Source: Callaeas wilsoni (taxonomy: Eukaryota; Chordata; Aves; Passeriformes; Callaeidae). Taken from it: a stretch of 64,000 bases of DNA. Of this stretch, positions 12,101 through 25,051 are shown piece by piece. Positions within the stretch are counted from its first letter, which is position 1. Each line of letters opens with the position of its first letter. The position numbers and the translations under genes were made by a program. The stretch spans positions 62,001 through 126,000 of the forward strand of contig VWPU01002875.1 in NCBI GenBank assembly GCA_013398955.1, written 5' to 3'. A model generated the notes under the pieces. That model searched no databases. It had not been told where the DNA came from and saw only the letters and a list, made by a program, of their open reading frames with translations.

Positions 12101-15100
12101 GAACATCTCCTGCATGTCAGCACACTTCTTTTAATTAGTATTGGGGTCACCACTTCTTGTACAACAAGCAATAAATGTGCCGATAAAAAACGTCACTCAG
12201 ATCCAGCAATTTCTCCTCGTGTACTGCATATTAAAATTTTTAAACTCGAAAGGGTTTTTTAATGAAATATGAAGTAATAACTCATACCTGACAGGTATTA
12301 CCATCAGCAAATCAAACGAGATGTTTTCTTAAATGTATAATTTTTCAAGAAAATAGGATAAACTGATAGGCTGAATAGTTCAGATACAAGTGTCTGGGAA
12401 AAAGTAAAAAGGTTTCTTTTCATTAAGCACAGAAGCACAAGCACATTTAGCAAATCCCTGCTCTCCCTCCTTGCTTACCAGCTCTCTTTGGAAGGGAGCT
12501 GCTCTTTTGGAAATACACAGTTGAGAGATAATCACATCCAGATTTAGGAAATAACATTTTGCACATAATTCATACTGGCTACCTAGACAGATTATTGGTT
12601 GAGTGTGTAGCTATAAATTTGGCAGAATAAATGGCAAACTGTGGTTGGCATATGGACACAAAGCAGGACGCAAACTGCAGCTATACATTAACTAGAGGAA
12701 AGGAAAGCCTAAGAAACTGAGTTAATCAGCAGGATCTGAAGCAAACAATAAGAAGGGGCAGCTGACAGGGCAACTAACTCTTGAGGAGCATATGCAGCAC
12801 CAGAGCTCTTTGCATTGGGAAGAACATTACCGGTCAATAAATAACAAGCTAGCACTGCTATTTTGCTCACTGAGTCTTGTTTATTACAAAGAAGTCAAAA
12901 GACTTCTCACCCATGGAAAATGTGAACACAGAGGATGACAGGCAATTTTGGGAAGCAACATCCGTTCTGTATGGAGAAACTTGATATGCTATACCCAAAA
13001 TAACTGGTGTTGAAGCACTGACTAGATCTCGTCTCAGCAATCAATTAGGCAAAAGGAGGAAGCTCGACTGCTGGTTGGAGCTGAGTCGTTCTCACCTCAG
13101 GCAACAGGGCAGCAAAAGGGCAGAGACACGTGGGCTGAACCAGGCTGGAGATCTCAGGCAGATCTCAGGAGGCAGGTTGTCAGCAGATAACTCTATGCTC
13201 TCTGCAGGGCTGAAAAGCATTTCTTTATGGCACCCAGTCCCTGAAGGAAGCACTATAGGAGCTCTGGCACCTGTACGTTCATTGGCACTGATGCAGTCGC
13301 ATCCCACAGGAGTTTGCCACATGCCTGACACATCCTACTTCTGCTCTACCCTAAAAGTGCAGGCAAGGGCATATCACACAGCTACATTACCCAGGCTCCC
13401 TAAAACCCCCGCTTAAAAAATCATCAGCAAAGGAGAGTGCTGGATCACAGCAAGTCTCATTGAGATTATTCTGAGTCTTCCGTTTCAGGCTTAAGTAAAG
13501 ACAGAAAGAGGAAGGCTTAATTTCAACAAATATTCATAGTCATGGAGGTCTCTTTTTCACAAGGCAAGGGCAATAGAAGGTGGGTTGTCCAGGGAATATT
13601 ATCCATGACTCTCTTTTGGGTAGTGCCAGGAGTGTCATTGCTGGGTTGTAACACTGCTGCTTCACAGGCAAGTTACAAGGCACCCTAAGCGGCTTGTCTG
13701 GGATCTTAAGATGATAGGAATAATGTAGATTTTCCAAAAATAATTTTAAAACAGTAGCATCAAATTAATAAGAAATGCAAACTACCATAGCAAGATTTTT
13801 TTTAAGTAGCCTTTCATTTAGTTTCATGTCTACCATACCTGCCCTTACCACACCGATGTTATAGCATGTGACTTCGATAACTTTCAGCAAAAATAACATT
13901 AATTATGGCTCTGGTCTTGCAAAGCTACTGTATGGGCTCAAGCTTTCTCTTAGAGATCAAAGAGTTATCAGGTCCTGTTATTGGGTAGACTATCAAATAT
14001 ATTATTTTAAAAAGCACACCACTCTAAATCTTGATGTAAAAATAATTTGCTCATTTTGTTTATCATCTCCTGGCTTGATACTGTTAACAAATGAGATGAG
14101 GCATAGATGCCTAAGAGATACTAAAAACTCACTCTGAACTCCAATTGTACTAGCATTTCTCTTAACGCATTGATTTCCCATCTTTATAACCATGAATACC
14201 AAGGAAAAATACAGAGGCAAAATAGAAAACAACAACAGAAAAAATAGCCAAGCAATTGTGTTCGTTGGCTGTAGGTCTTTAATACCTTTTTTTGGCAGGC
14301 AGTCTTCCCCATAGACTTTAGTGAAAAGCATCTCTGTTTGCACATACACAGACTGCACACTGGAGGCAAGGAAAGAGAGAGGCTCTTTTGATTACGTGGG
14401 CTACACAGATGCTGCAAATTGAAGCTTGAGACAGCAGGGCTGCTCCCCTTTCACCACGATAAGGCCTGCTGACAATTAGCCTATCCGCTTCTTCCCTGCT
14501 TAGCAATTAAAGGGGGCAAAGGTAAGCCTGTGGTCTCCCTTGTTACATGTTGGAACAGCTGCAGGGGCTATCCAGGGGTCCAGGTCAATACCCAGAAGAT
14601 CTTTCCTGGAAAGCCAACAACTCCCCCAGGCCTGAACTGGTAATACAGACAGACTAGAAGAGCCAATTACCACAGTGTACAGATGATACAAACCAGAGGA
14701 TGAGGGTTTTTAAAGCTGAAACAGGCCATCTTTTACCCTGACCGCCCTGCACACATCAGACTGAAGGACAAACTTCACATACTACTGAGTTTACCAGCTT
14801 GCATTTGGCCAAATGCAGTTATTCCTCTTGCACTAGGGTCGTTCTGTCTTAAAGCTACTTTCTATAGATTCACATTGATGAGCACTAGCTACACCACCCA
14901 CTTGTAACTCTAAGAATTAAATTATGCACAGGCCTCTGGATTTCCCCTAGCTTTTTGCAGCCAGAGAAGAGATTATTCTGGCCATTTACACAATTCAGCC
15001 ACGTATAAACACAGCAGCCTGGCTCACAATTATTAGTTCTATTCCAGCCCCTAATATTTACAAGTTATATTATGATTTTAACAGAGATAAGCCTGATGGC

Positions 15101-16148
15101 AATGCTAGTGAGGTTTTGCCAGCACCCTTATGCTCACAGCTGGGAAAGCCTCTCCAGAGCACTGGCTTCTCACTCTGCTCCAGTTTCAGATTTTGCTGTC
15201 CAAGAAGTCTGCTTTACTGTATGGCAAACTTATCTGTGACTTCTAGGGAAACAGGAGCTTCTTCAGCTCCATTAGGCTGCATGCACACCTCCTGGCTTTC
15301 TGGAAATAATATTTCTCCTCCCACGGATCAACTCTGAAAGACAGAAGGATGGCCAAAGTAGCTGAAAAAATGTAGCTGATGGAAAATGGATTAGAAACAC
15401 ATGGGTATCAAAAAATTTTTAAAAGTGACAATATTTCTCCACTCATTTCTCAATGCATAACAATGCACTCTCATTGCTCTTTCCTCTGCAAAAGCTTTTC
15501 CTAACTTCCTAAGAACACCTTGTCATCATGCAGGGCCTGTGCCCAGCAGGAGTAATTCTTGTGCAGGTTTTCCAGCTCTTAGTCTCCAGAAAATCTCATC
15601 ATCGGCACAGTCCCTACTCTAATAAGCAGCAAGGTGGAAATTAGGCTCTCCATTGAAAACAGCTATTGGTTTATTTGTTTGGGTTTTTATTTTGACATAG
15701 TTATCTCCCTACAGGCGCTCTAGGAAAACCCAAGAGGAATGTTTCTTCTCTGAAATGTAATTAACATAGTTTTCTTCCTGTTGCAAAGTGTAATTGCAAC
15801 TATAAACCGACACATGAGAATGGGGTTATTTTGGGTGATGGTTTTGTGCAGCAAAATACTGTGACGAGTTTGGTTTGTCAAACTGAAGGCAGGGCAGACG
15901 TCTCTCTCCCTTCCTGTTTAAGCCAGTGGTCTGGGAAGGGCTGCCGTAACCTATAATGATGGTCAGCTCACCCAAAGAAACTTGTTTCCCCCAATCTATA
16001 AATGCAGTTTTCTGAAGGCTGAACATATGCCAGAACATGCACGTGCTTTGTGATCCTGCGTGACATGGCAAACCCTGGTCTGATTTCAAGTTGAGTTAAA
16101 ACTTACATAAAAATGTCTCAGTTCTTACAAACCTGCTGCCTTTCAATA
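6111..16148. other. Intergenic, no supported gene
   Basis: About 10 kb of AT-rich sequence upstream of SPP1 with only short open frames on either strand. It is the natural place for distal SPP1 regulatory elements but I see no motif cluster strong enough to call. A short minus-strand open stretch near 6694-6860 has acidic then lysine-rich codons and could be a decayed exon; I do not recognise it. Confidence 0.6.
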
Positions 16149-16149
16149 T

Positions 16150-16464
16150 TTGAGGGGAGCCTACAAGAAATCTGCAGAGGAACTATTTACAAGAGTATAG
16201 GACAAAGGGGAATGGCTTTAAACTGACAGAAGGCAGATTTAGATTGGCTGTTAGGAAGAAATTCTTTACTGTGAGGGTGGTGAGGCACTGGCACAGGTTG
16301 ACCAGAGTAACTGTGGAAGCCCCATTCCTGCAAGTGTTTAAGGCCAGGTCGGATGGGGCTGTGAGCAACCTGATCTAGTGGAATGTGTCCCTGCCCATGG
16401 CAGAAGGACTGAAACTAGATGGCCTTCAAGGTGCCTTCCAACCCAAACTATTCTATGATTCTAT
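16150..16464 (+). mobile_element. CR1 LINE 3' end, plus orientation
   Basis: Begins in the AGGGGAGCCTACAAGAAA segment. It continues through GGTGGTGAGGCACTGGCACA and GATGGGGCTGTGAGCAACCT, and ends in the diagnostic CR1 tail AACTATTCTATGATTCTAT. It is a 5'-truncated insertion. Confidence 0.93.
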
Positions 16465-17104
16465 ATATTTTCTCACATGCAGCTCACACAAGGGTGTGGA
16501 ATATTCTTTCAAAGTCAAAGAAATGAGCCAAACTTTCCCCTGCAAAAGCATCTCTTAAGAATTTGACCAAACATGGGATAATCTTCGCATTTCACTGTGT
16601 AGTTGCAATTGCTCTTCAGGTGGCAAAGCACTTAAACCTGTACACGGCTGAGCCCCAGGAGCTGTTGAGAGCAACGGAGTGTGGCACAGTGGGACGGGTT
16701 GTCCGCAGGCTAGGAAAGCAGTGGTGAGTCACCTCCTGGTTGGAGGTCACTTTACCTGGATGGGCAATTCCCTGCAACGTGTCCCCACATGCAAAACATA
16801 TAATTCAAGACGGAAACAGGGGACTGAAATAACAAATGGTTTACTCTCCACTGCTCTCCAGGCCAGGTCAATCATTAAACATAAATGAAAAATTACATTC
16901 CATCAGCACAAACCTTTACTAGTAGAAGTCAGCGTTTGCTTACTGAACTTGTTTGGATCTGGGCTCTATAGTCATTACTATAAATCTTTTTGAGCCAGTG
17001 TACCTTAAAAAAACATCAACTGCTTTCTCTCTCATCTTCTTCATTCACTGCAGGAATATACAAGTGAATACTCTGTTGTACGTCCATAAGACAAGACACT
17101 GCAG

Positions 17105-18360
17105 CCCAAGTGGCCTGGCTGAATAAATCACTGGGGAAAAGCAGGCAACATCATTGCACCCTGAGGAACTGCAGACCTGTCAGTCCCCTCTTGGTGCCTG
17201 GAAAGATCTTGGAGCACCTCCTTCTGGAAACTATGCTAAAGTACATGGAAAATAAGGAGGTGATTGGTGACAGCAAACGTGGCTTTGCTAAGGGCAAACC
17301 ATGCCTGATAGATTTGGTGGCTTTCCACAAAAGGATTACAGTGCTGATTGATAAAGGAAGAGTGACTGACATCACATACCTGGACTTGTTCAAGGCATTT
17401 GACACTGTCCTGCACAACATCCTTGTTTCTAAACTGGTGAGGTATGGGTTTGATGGATAGTACACTCAGTTTATAAAGAAGTGACTGGATGGCAGCATGC
17501 AAAACTACAGTCAACAGCTCACTGTCCACCTGGATACCAGTGATGAGTGGTGTCCCCCAGGGGTCAGTTTGGACAGGTACTGTTTAACACCTTTGTGGCA
17601 CACATGGACAATAGGATTGAGTGCAGAGTCGGCAATATTGCTGACACCACCAAGCTGTGTGGTGCAACAGGCACACTGGGGGGAAGGGATCCTGTTCAGA
17701 GGGACCTGGACAGACTTGAAACGTGGGCCTGTGTGAACCTTATGAAGCTCCACAAGGCCAAGTGCAAAGTCTGCATCCAAAGCAGCAGGGTCAGGAGGTC
17801 AAGGAAGGGGATTCTGCCCCTCCACTCCACTCTGCTGAGACCCCATCTGGAGTGTTGCATCCATCCCTGGGATCTCCAGCATGAGAAGGACATGGAATTG
17901 TTGGAGGGAATCCAGAGGAGGTCACAAAGATGATCAGAGGGCTGGAGCACCTCTCCTATGAAGACAGGCTGAGAGAGATAGGGTTGTTCAGCCTGGAGAA
18001 GAGAAGACTCCAGGGAAACCTTACAGCACCTTCCAGTACCTGAAGGGGTACTGCAAGACCTGCAAGAGAACTGGAGAGGGACATTTTACAAGAGTACATA
18101 AAGAACAAGTGGGAAATGGCTTTAAACTGACAGAGGGCAGGTTTAGATTAGATATTAGGAAAAGATTCTCTAAAGTAAGGGTAGTGAGACACTGGTACAG
18201 AGAAACTGTGGAATCTCCATCCCTGGAATTGTTCAAGGCCAGGCTGTATGGAACTCTGAGCAACCAGGTCTAGCAGAATATGTATCCCTGTCCATGGGAG
18301 GGGCTTGGAACAAGATGATCTTTAAGGTCTCTTTCAACTCAAACCATTCTATGATTCTGA
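17105..18360 (+). pseudogene. CR1 LINE with decayed reverse-transcriptase domain and 3' end
   Basis: The plus-strand frame from 17110 encodes a CR1-type RT segment: NCRPVSPLLVPGKILEHLL, then GFAKGKPCLIDLVAFHKR and YLDLFKAFDTVLHNIL. The frame ends at 17460. Reading continues in other frames with recognisable pieces (PPGVSLDRYC, a CR1 GNIADTTKLCGATGTLGGRDP segment, KLHKAKCKVC), so there are several frameshifts and stops. The element ends in the usual CR1 3' tail at 18341-18360. It is 5' truncated and cannot make a functional ORF2 protein. Confidence 0.92.
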
Positions 18361-21300
18361 GTTAGAAGGCTTTAGGAGCACACATGGCTAAGTACAAGTG
18401 GTATATACACACAGCATATATTTTTTTAATTAATTTTCTAGATATCAGAAGATAGCTGGTTATCTATCAGAAGATACTCCCATCCTGTAGGGAAGGTGAG
18501 TTTGTTAGAAAGGGCAGTTGGAAAGATGACTAAATATTTTGATTTCCAGGTAATTGCACAAAGGCCACTTCATAAAACCTGAAGATCTTCTTGAATCAAA
18601 TTCCTGCTAAAAGCCAGGAATCCAGTAACTGTCCCCTTACAGGTGTTTCACTGTGTTTTGGGCCATTCAGTCTGGTGACTTACTCTGTCACAACATAACA
18701 TTCACAGCTACAGCTCAGCAAGGATTTCCCAGACTCCTGACCCTTCCAGCAAGTTTTTAGTACCAGATTCCTCTTATTTCCTCTGTTTGTGAAGCCTGTG
18801 AGAGGATTCATCCATTAAAACATGGTGCCACGGTGGCCTGAGTGGTCCTTGACTGGGCGAGACAGAAAGACTTCAGGGTTTCTTAAGGAAAACAAGCAGG
18901 AAAAGGCACAGAAAATTTGTCAGGCCAATCACTGTGGGGAGGTGGTTTAAGCCAAGCATTGTGTGCATTGTGTGCATTGTGTGCATTGTGTGCAAGGGTT
19001 CTGCCTCATGCACTCCCATCCACAGGCTCTGTGGGCTTGTAGCCTCTTGCAGATGCCCATCTCTCAGACCAAACACCTGCAGGTTTTGGAGAATCTGCCC
19101 GACTCTCCAGCTGAGGTCCAAATTGCTACTTCTTGTTTCAAACACAAGGAAATGCACATGAATTCTGAGCAACTTGAGAGGTGTGACAGACTGTTTTATT
19201 TCAGTACCATGTAAAATTTTTAAAGTGGAATTTTCCAGCAGCATTCCAGTGCCAGACTGGTGATTTATGAACCATGTTCTGTCTGTCACATCAGCAAAGT
19301 ATGCCAATCCCTGCAGCAAAGAGTATTAAAGCTCTCTGTTGCTCACTGAAAGAAGAACAGGCTCCAGCCTGAGCAGTGCTCTACTCCTTAAAAAAAGGGG
19401 CAGAAACTCACACCAGTCACTGGAGAACATCTCTCCAGTACAAGCTTTGCCTTCCTGGGGTTCTTTAGTGACAGCTTGCCATTGCAAGACAGAACAACCC
19501 CAAGTAAAAGTATCTCTCAAGCAGACAAACATGGAATACCCCAGAGCATCAGAAGAACATTACTATCAGTAAGTGCTTGTAGGTGAACTGATTTGAATTA
19601 TATCAGCGTTTTGCTGGAAACTACACTGGGAACTCCTGTATGGTTTCTGCAAGAATGGGAGGCAGACAGAGCAAGCCATGCCACACACCTTGACAAAATC
19701 TCTCCCTTGTGCCTGGCATGCTGGCAAGTCACTGGCCCTTGCAAAGGGTCAGAGCCTGCAGCAGGCTCTGGAAATACAGATCCTAACTGCAGAAAGAGTA
19801 AGAAACAACATCATCAGTGCCCTTCTAATACAAGTCACACCAAGGGATTGGTTAGCAGAAGTGGAGGATCAAAGAGAAAGGAAACAAGCTAACTACCTTT
19901 TTTTTTGACAGCTGTTTCTCATCTCCTGGAGAGAACATCACAGTAGCTGTTCTAGACTGTCACCTGTACACAGAGTCAGCTGTCCCACACTGAGTTGTTT
20001 ACAGCCTCAGGCCTTTATCTGCCCTTGAAAATGTGAGCTTTCGATCCGTGCCCTTATATTTCTTACATCTCTGAGCCCTTAAAAACCTTTTCTGTGGTCC
20101 TCGTGGCTACTGGAATTCTTCTGCAAACCTTGAGAAGCAGAACAGCTGTTTTGAAAACGGTCTGATACAGCAAATCCATGCCAGAGCCCTGCACGGTTCT
20201 GCCTCCTAAGCCGAGCATCCCTAGGAAGGGGTCCCCTTCCTTTCCCCTCTACAGTGTAATGGATAAGGCTCTGATATGAAGTTGTGTACCAGTCACTTTA
20301 TCCTTGACAGCATGGTCTTCGAAACCATTGAGAGAAACTAAGGTTAACACCAGGTGCTGCTGAGGCTTTTGTACCATGAGGCTGAAGTATTTTATTGCTG
20401 TCATTAAAAATCAAGTGATTTAATCTCATTGGTTTCCTGATGCATACCTTGTTAACTAAATCTCATTGTCTTGTTAGCCATGAACTATCAGACTGTGTTT
20501 ATGCCTTTAAAAAAGCAGAACTTCAGGGATTAAGTGCTTGGTGTGGAGCTTGTTGTGCCAAACCCACCAGCACATTCCTCTCCAGTCAGGTGTGCCAGAG
20601 CAGGCTGCCCAGGCAGCATGACTCAGGACAGTGCCTGGCCACAGACCTCAGTCCCTAGGGCATCAGCCCTTTGACTCCCCCCACCCCCAGAAATAGATGC
20701 AGCAGCCAGTGCAGAGAGAATGAAATTTTCTCCCCTGCTACAAAACTCCTCCGGATGTCACAGACGCCCTGCAGTTTGCCTCCACATCGCCATGTGGAGA
20801 AACACAAGCCCACAACCCAAAAAACACCTCTACCTCCCAACTCAGGAGAGGTTTCTCTAGCTCTGAAAACCCAGGCCTGGGCAGTGCTTGAGCTGCATGG
20901 AGAAAGAACACAGATTAGTTTTTACAGTGACCATAGTGATGCTTTGCTCTTTTCTGGGGTCTGGCTTTCTGTTTTAAGTGGCCCAGAGCCAGGCAGCACT
21001 AAGTAAGCAATAGCAAAAGTAAATAGAAAAGCATAATTCCTGTTAAAAACCTACTCCTGGCTCAGCAAACAGGAAGCTAAAACTTCCCTACCTTCCTCAA
21101 GCATACCTCCACAAAGCCCCTTTTGTAGGACACACTGGTTAGGGAAGGCAGGACAAGACGGAGGCGGGGGAAAGCATACAGGGTTTACAGGGAGGGAATG
21201 TGCAGGGTGGAAACAGGGAGTGAAGACATCCTCCTCTGCTGGGAGAGGGCAAAAACGTGTTAGATATCGTGTATTGGAGCATCTTGCCTTAAACACACTT

Positions 21301-22860
21301 AGTACCCCCCCTAGCCCCAGTTGGTGACTAAGGGAGAAGGTACACAGGGAGGTCAGAGAAAGACAGAGTTTCCTGACACCTGTTCATTTCCAGGAGCACT
21401 TACTCATTGCTGGGAAGTTGTGAGAGCAGCAATTGTTCCCCAGTTCTTGCACAGAAATCCCATCTTGCCCCCAGGCATGTGTCAGAGCCTGTTTCCAGTG
21501 ACGCATGAGAGCTGGGAGGCCACAGCAGACACTAGGTCCAAATGAGATGACAAAATCATCATCATCTGATTGTGACTCACCTCAGGCAACTTAGCTTCGG
21601 GCAATTAGCTTGAAGACCAACACCCCTCCCTGTCTGTTAGTGATTTACATCCAACATCCCTGTCTGTTTGTGATTTATATCCAGAATACCTTAACCTTTG
21701 GGCACAGGAGCTGTCTGCAAAGCCCAGGGAGTTTGTCCAGGGAAACTCATCCTGAAGGGTCCCTCCTTAGCTGCAGCATGAACTTTCCCCTGCTGAGTGG
21801 AGGTAGGACCTGTACAAGCTAACCTACAGGTCTTCAACTTTGTCATCACCAGTTTAGCAGTTATTTACTTTGTTATAGGGGATTATTTCAGAGCAAGAAC
21901 CATTCCTCTGCATGAATGATCATTATTCAGATGCATTAATGATAAACAGGAATAAAGGTAAAAATTTTCCAGGCAGCAAATGAGACTCCAAGATATGCCA
22001 GGCCACGGCAGCACTGGATCTCTTGATGTTCCTCCACAGCCTTCCCTACAGCATCTTCCTTTCACTTCTGTTTTTGGCTCATTTCAAAAAGCATAAAATG
22101 AAGCTTGGAAGCATAAAAGAACCAGATACAATGAATAGGAGACTATTTCACAAAACTGATATCTGAGGAATTTCAGTAAGGAGTCCTTTGACCTCATTTG
22201 GCTGAGAGTTTTGGACAGTCAGAGCAAAGAGCTTACTCCACCAGTTTACTCAGGTTGCAGCAGAAGAGATGAGCACTGACAGAGGGCAGAGCAGGAAAAA
22301 ATGAAGCACCAGGGTGGAAACACATAGCAGAAAAAGCAAGGCTGGAGAAACAGCAGTGAAAAAAAAGGGTTGAGGGGGGAAGGGAGAAGGCTTGGAGCAC
22401 AGGTAGCTGAGGAAACTGGGCTGGAAAATGGGGAGTGAAAGCAAAACAACTGTATGGAATCTCCTCCATAAGGCAGAGCCGGTTAGTCAGAGGCAGAGCT
22501 TAAGCAGAGGTAAAGAGCATGGCCCCAAGTCTCCCTGTCCCCACCAGCATTACACACCCTTCTTCACAAGTCTGTGGCAGAGGTCCCTGCTGGGACAGGT
22601 GTGCCAGTGTCTGTACTCCTGCATCAACTCTGCTCTCATGAGCTTGATTGCTTAATTAATATATTATCCCCAAGAAATCAACTTTAAAAGCCCTGCCTTA
22701 AAGCTTGGTGTGATCTGCATAAAAAATTTAGAGTGTAAATTTAACTGTTTGTGGCACAAATCCTAGTGCTCATGCAGTGTTCTGAATTTCCATAGCTTCC
22801 CTAAGGGTGTCCCTGTTATCGCTGGCATGTGCAGCCTACACTGTCCTCAGGACTTCACTT
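18361..22860. other. Intergenic, no supported gene
   Basis: Nothing coding is supported here. A short 9-bp tandem repeat (unit TGTGCATTG, four to five copies) lies at about 18957-18994. Confidence 0.6.
18957..18994. repeat. 9-bp minisatellite, TGTGCATTG units
   Basis: Four nearly perfect consecutive copies of TGTGCATTG can be read, the last leading into TGTGCAAGG. It is probably length-polymorphic. Confidence 0.85.
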
Positions 22861-22869
22861 AAATATATG

Positions 22870-23110
22870 CCAGCTGCAACTATTTTATCCAATTTCTCCC
22901 AAAGTGGAGAGCAGCAGTGCTGGCAAAGACAGGTAAAGAAGTGTTGAGAACCTCTGCCTTTTCAGTGTTGCTGGTGATTAACTTAACTCTCCTTTTTAAC
23001 AGTGGGCCAATATTTCCCTTAGGTTTCCACCTGTTGTTTATATATCTAAAGAACCCTTTCTGGCAGTTTTTGACATCTCTGGCCAAACTTCAATTCAAGC
23101 TGAGCTTTTG
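22870..23110 (-). pseudogene. CR1 LINE ORF2 fragment (region ahead of the RT domain)
   Basis: The minus-strand frame 23086-22880 reads ARDVKNCQKGFFRYINNRW, then KGNIGPLLKR and TEKAEVLNTSLPVFAS. This corresponds to the CR1 ORF2 segment between endonuclease and reverse transcriptase. The ends are degraded and no start or full domain is present. Confidence 0.85.
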
Positions 23111-24774
23111 CTTTTCTAACAGCATCTCTGCAGTTTTAGTAGTAGGAAGAGATGCTCCTCAGCAAGGATATGGCATTATCGCCTGACAAACACAAAATGT
23201 GTTTAACATCTGATAGCTGATCCACATCACCACTTCTCACAGCAGCAGCAGCATCCCCTGGTCCCTGCCAGACAATCATTAAATGCTTTTGTTGGGTTTC
23301 TATACATGCTCTTTTCCGTAAATTTAAAGCAGACCGTCCCTTCCAGTAAATTACAGCTTTCCTTTGGCTTTCAGGCCAGTCTGTTGCTCATGTTTTCATG
23401 CAGCCTGGGCTGCTCGTGTTTGGCTTTTCCGAGACGCTGGCTGCGGAGAAGGTTAAGTAGTTTAGTGGTTGAGTGGCTGGTACAAAAACAAACCTACAGA
23501 TTTCTGATCCAGAGCACCAAAACAACACAGTACGGAGAAATAGCTCAGCTGAGGCCAAGTATACGTACTATTGCATTACACGCCCCTGGTGTTTATTTAC
23601 AAAGCAAGCCAAGTCAGGCTGCCACCCCTCCTTAAACATGTACTTTTCATGCCCAGAAATTGTCCTTGGATCAAGTTCCTGGTGGGAGGAGTAGGTAAAG
23701 CAGCTATGCCTGCAGGATCTATGGCCAGCAGGCTTCTCCAGCACATCTTCCCAGAGGTGAAACACAGGTGTGAAGGGCTTGTCCACAGCTGCTGTGGGCT
23801 CTGAGATACTCAAGACAACAGTGCGGGTTTGGCAACTGTGTCGCAGGCAGAGTGGGAACTTCAGACAAAGTTTATTAGAGAAGCCCTCCCATTAAGTCAC
23901 AAGGTGTGGAAAGAACTCCCTCGCTTTTTGAAGTCCTCAAAGAGGAGCCTAGTCCTAGTCTGGGATCCAATCTTGTGCCCCAGACTTTGCCAACAGTTGA
24001 TGTCCAAAGGTGTAATTGAGCCTTTAAACAATTTTGTCCAGCAGGATTAAGGATGGCAAGCCAAATATACTTATAAAAATAAAATGAATGATTCATTTAA
24101 ATTGGCTGCAATAATGATGACTTTTAAAAAAAGGACTTTAATAATCAGAATTATTTACAGCACAGTATAGGTAGCTCTAATTACTACTGTAGTGCACTGG
24201 TTTTAAAGCAATATTGAAGCAGTTATAATAAAGCCATTATATTGAAGCAATTAATTCCTTAAGCTTACAAGCTTTTTAGAAGGGAAGAGCTTCATAGAAG
24301 CTGGTAGTGCTCCTGTCATCAGCTGACAGTCATCAATGGAACACTGTAAACAGGGACATAACAAGGAGCAGCTTGGGCCATAAACAAGCTGTCTAGATAC
24401 ATACAAATTATTTTCACAGAAAATAGTTGTCTTTGGATATGTGCACAACCTGCTGCTCTTTCAATCTTCAAAACACTGAAATAATGTCATTTTAGCAAAA
24501 CATCCATCTGAGTCTGTCCTGAGAAACAGAAGCCCTTGCACCCTAAGTAGTGCCTGTTTCCTTTTCCCTATACAACATGCACTATCACAAGAACTACAAA
24601 GCTTATGCCTTCAGGATTTCACCACAAAAATCAATGACTACAGTGTGATGAAAAGAACGAGCACTTCTGACTGATCAAACAAAGGGTTTTATTTCCACCT
24701 GTTAGAAGAAACCTGTCTACCAGCAGAATCCAGCATAAATGAGCAGAGTTGATTATATTTAAATCAATTAAAAT

Positions 24775-24780
24775 TTTATT
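24775..24780 (-). other. Poly(A) signal of the RNF4-like gene
   Basis: AATAAA on the minus strand about 120 nt past the stop codon at 24902; a second AATAAA lies about 90 nt further. This implies a short 3' UTR. Confidence 0.6.
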
Positions 24781-24901
24781 TATAGTTAAATTCGGAGAAA
24801 ACAGAACCTTATACGACAGAAACTATATACACAAAGAAAAAACTCTTTATACCATCTATCCACCAAAATCCATCTGAGTCTGTCTTGAAAAATAGAAGTA
24901 C

Positions 24902-25051
24902 TTATATATAAATGGGATGGTATTGTCCTGGAGTGAGTTCTGTCCTGCAGGTTGGGCAAAAGCTGGCAGCCCGAAGGGCAACAGGGAGGCACTGACTGCA
25001 GAAGACATGGCCACACAGCGTTGACAAAATCAGTCGTCCACTTTGCACAAT
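24902..25051 (-). CDS. RNF4-like terminal exon: rest of RING and C-terminus
   Basis: 150 nt including the TAA stop. It encodes IVQSGRLILSTLCGHVFCSQ, then CLPVALRAASFCPTCRTELT and HPIYI at the end. Spacing of the zinc ligands (C-x2-C, 18 residues, C-x-H-x2-C-x2-C, C-x2-C) matches RNF4. The HPIYI C-terminus, whose tyrosine matters for RING dimerisation and E2-ubiquitin activation in RNF4, is unchanged. This exon is not duplicated in the array. Confidence 0.92.
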   Translation of the reverse strand: MVQSGRLILSTLCGHVFCSQCLPVALRAASFCPTCRTELTPGQYHPIYI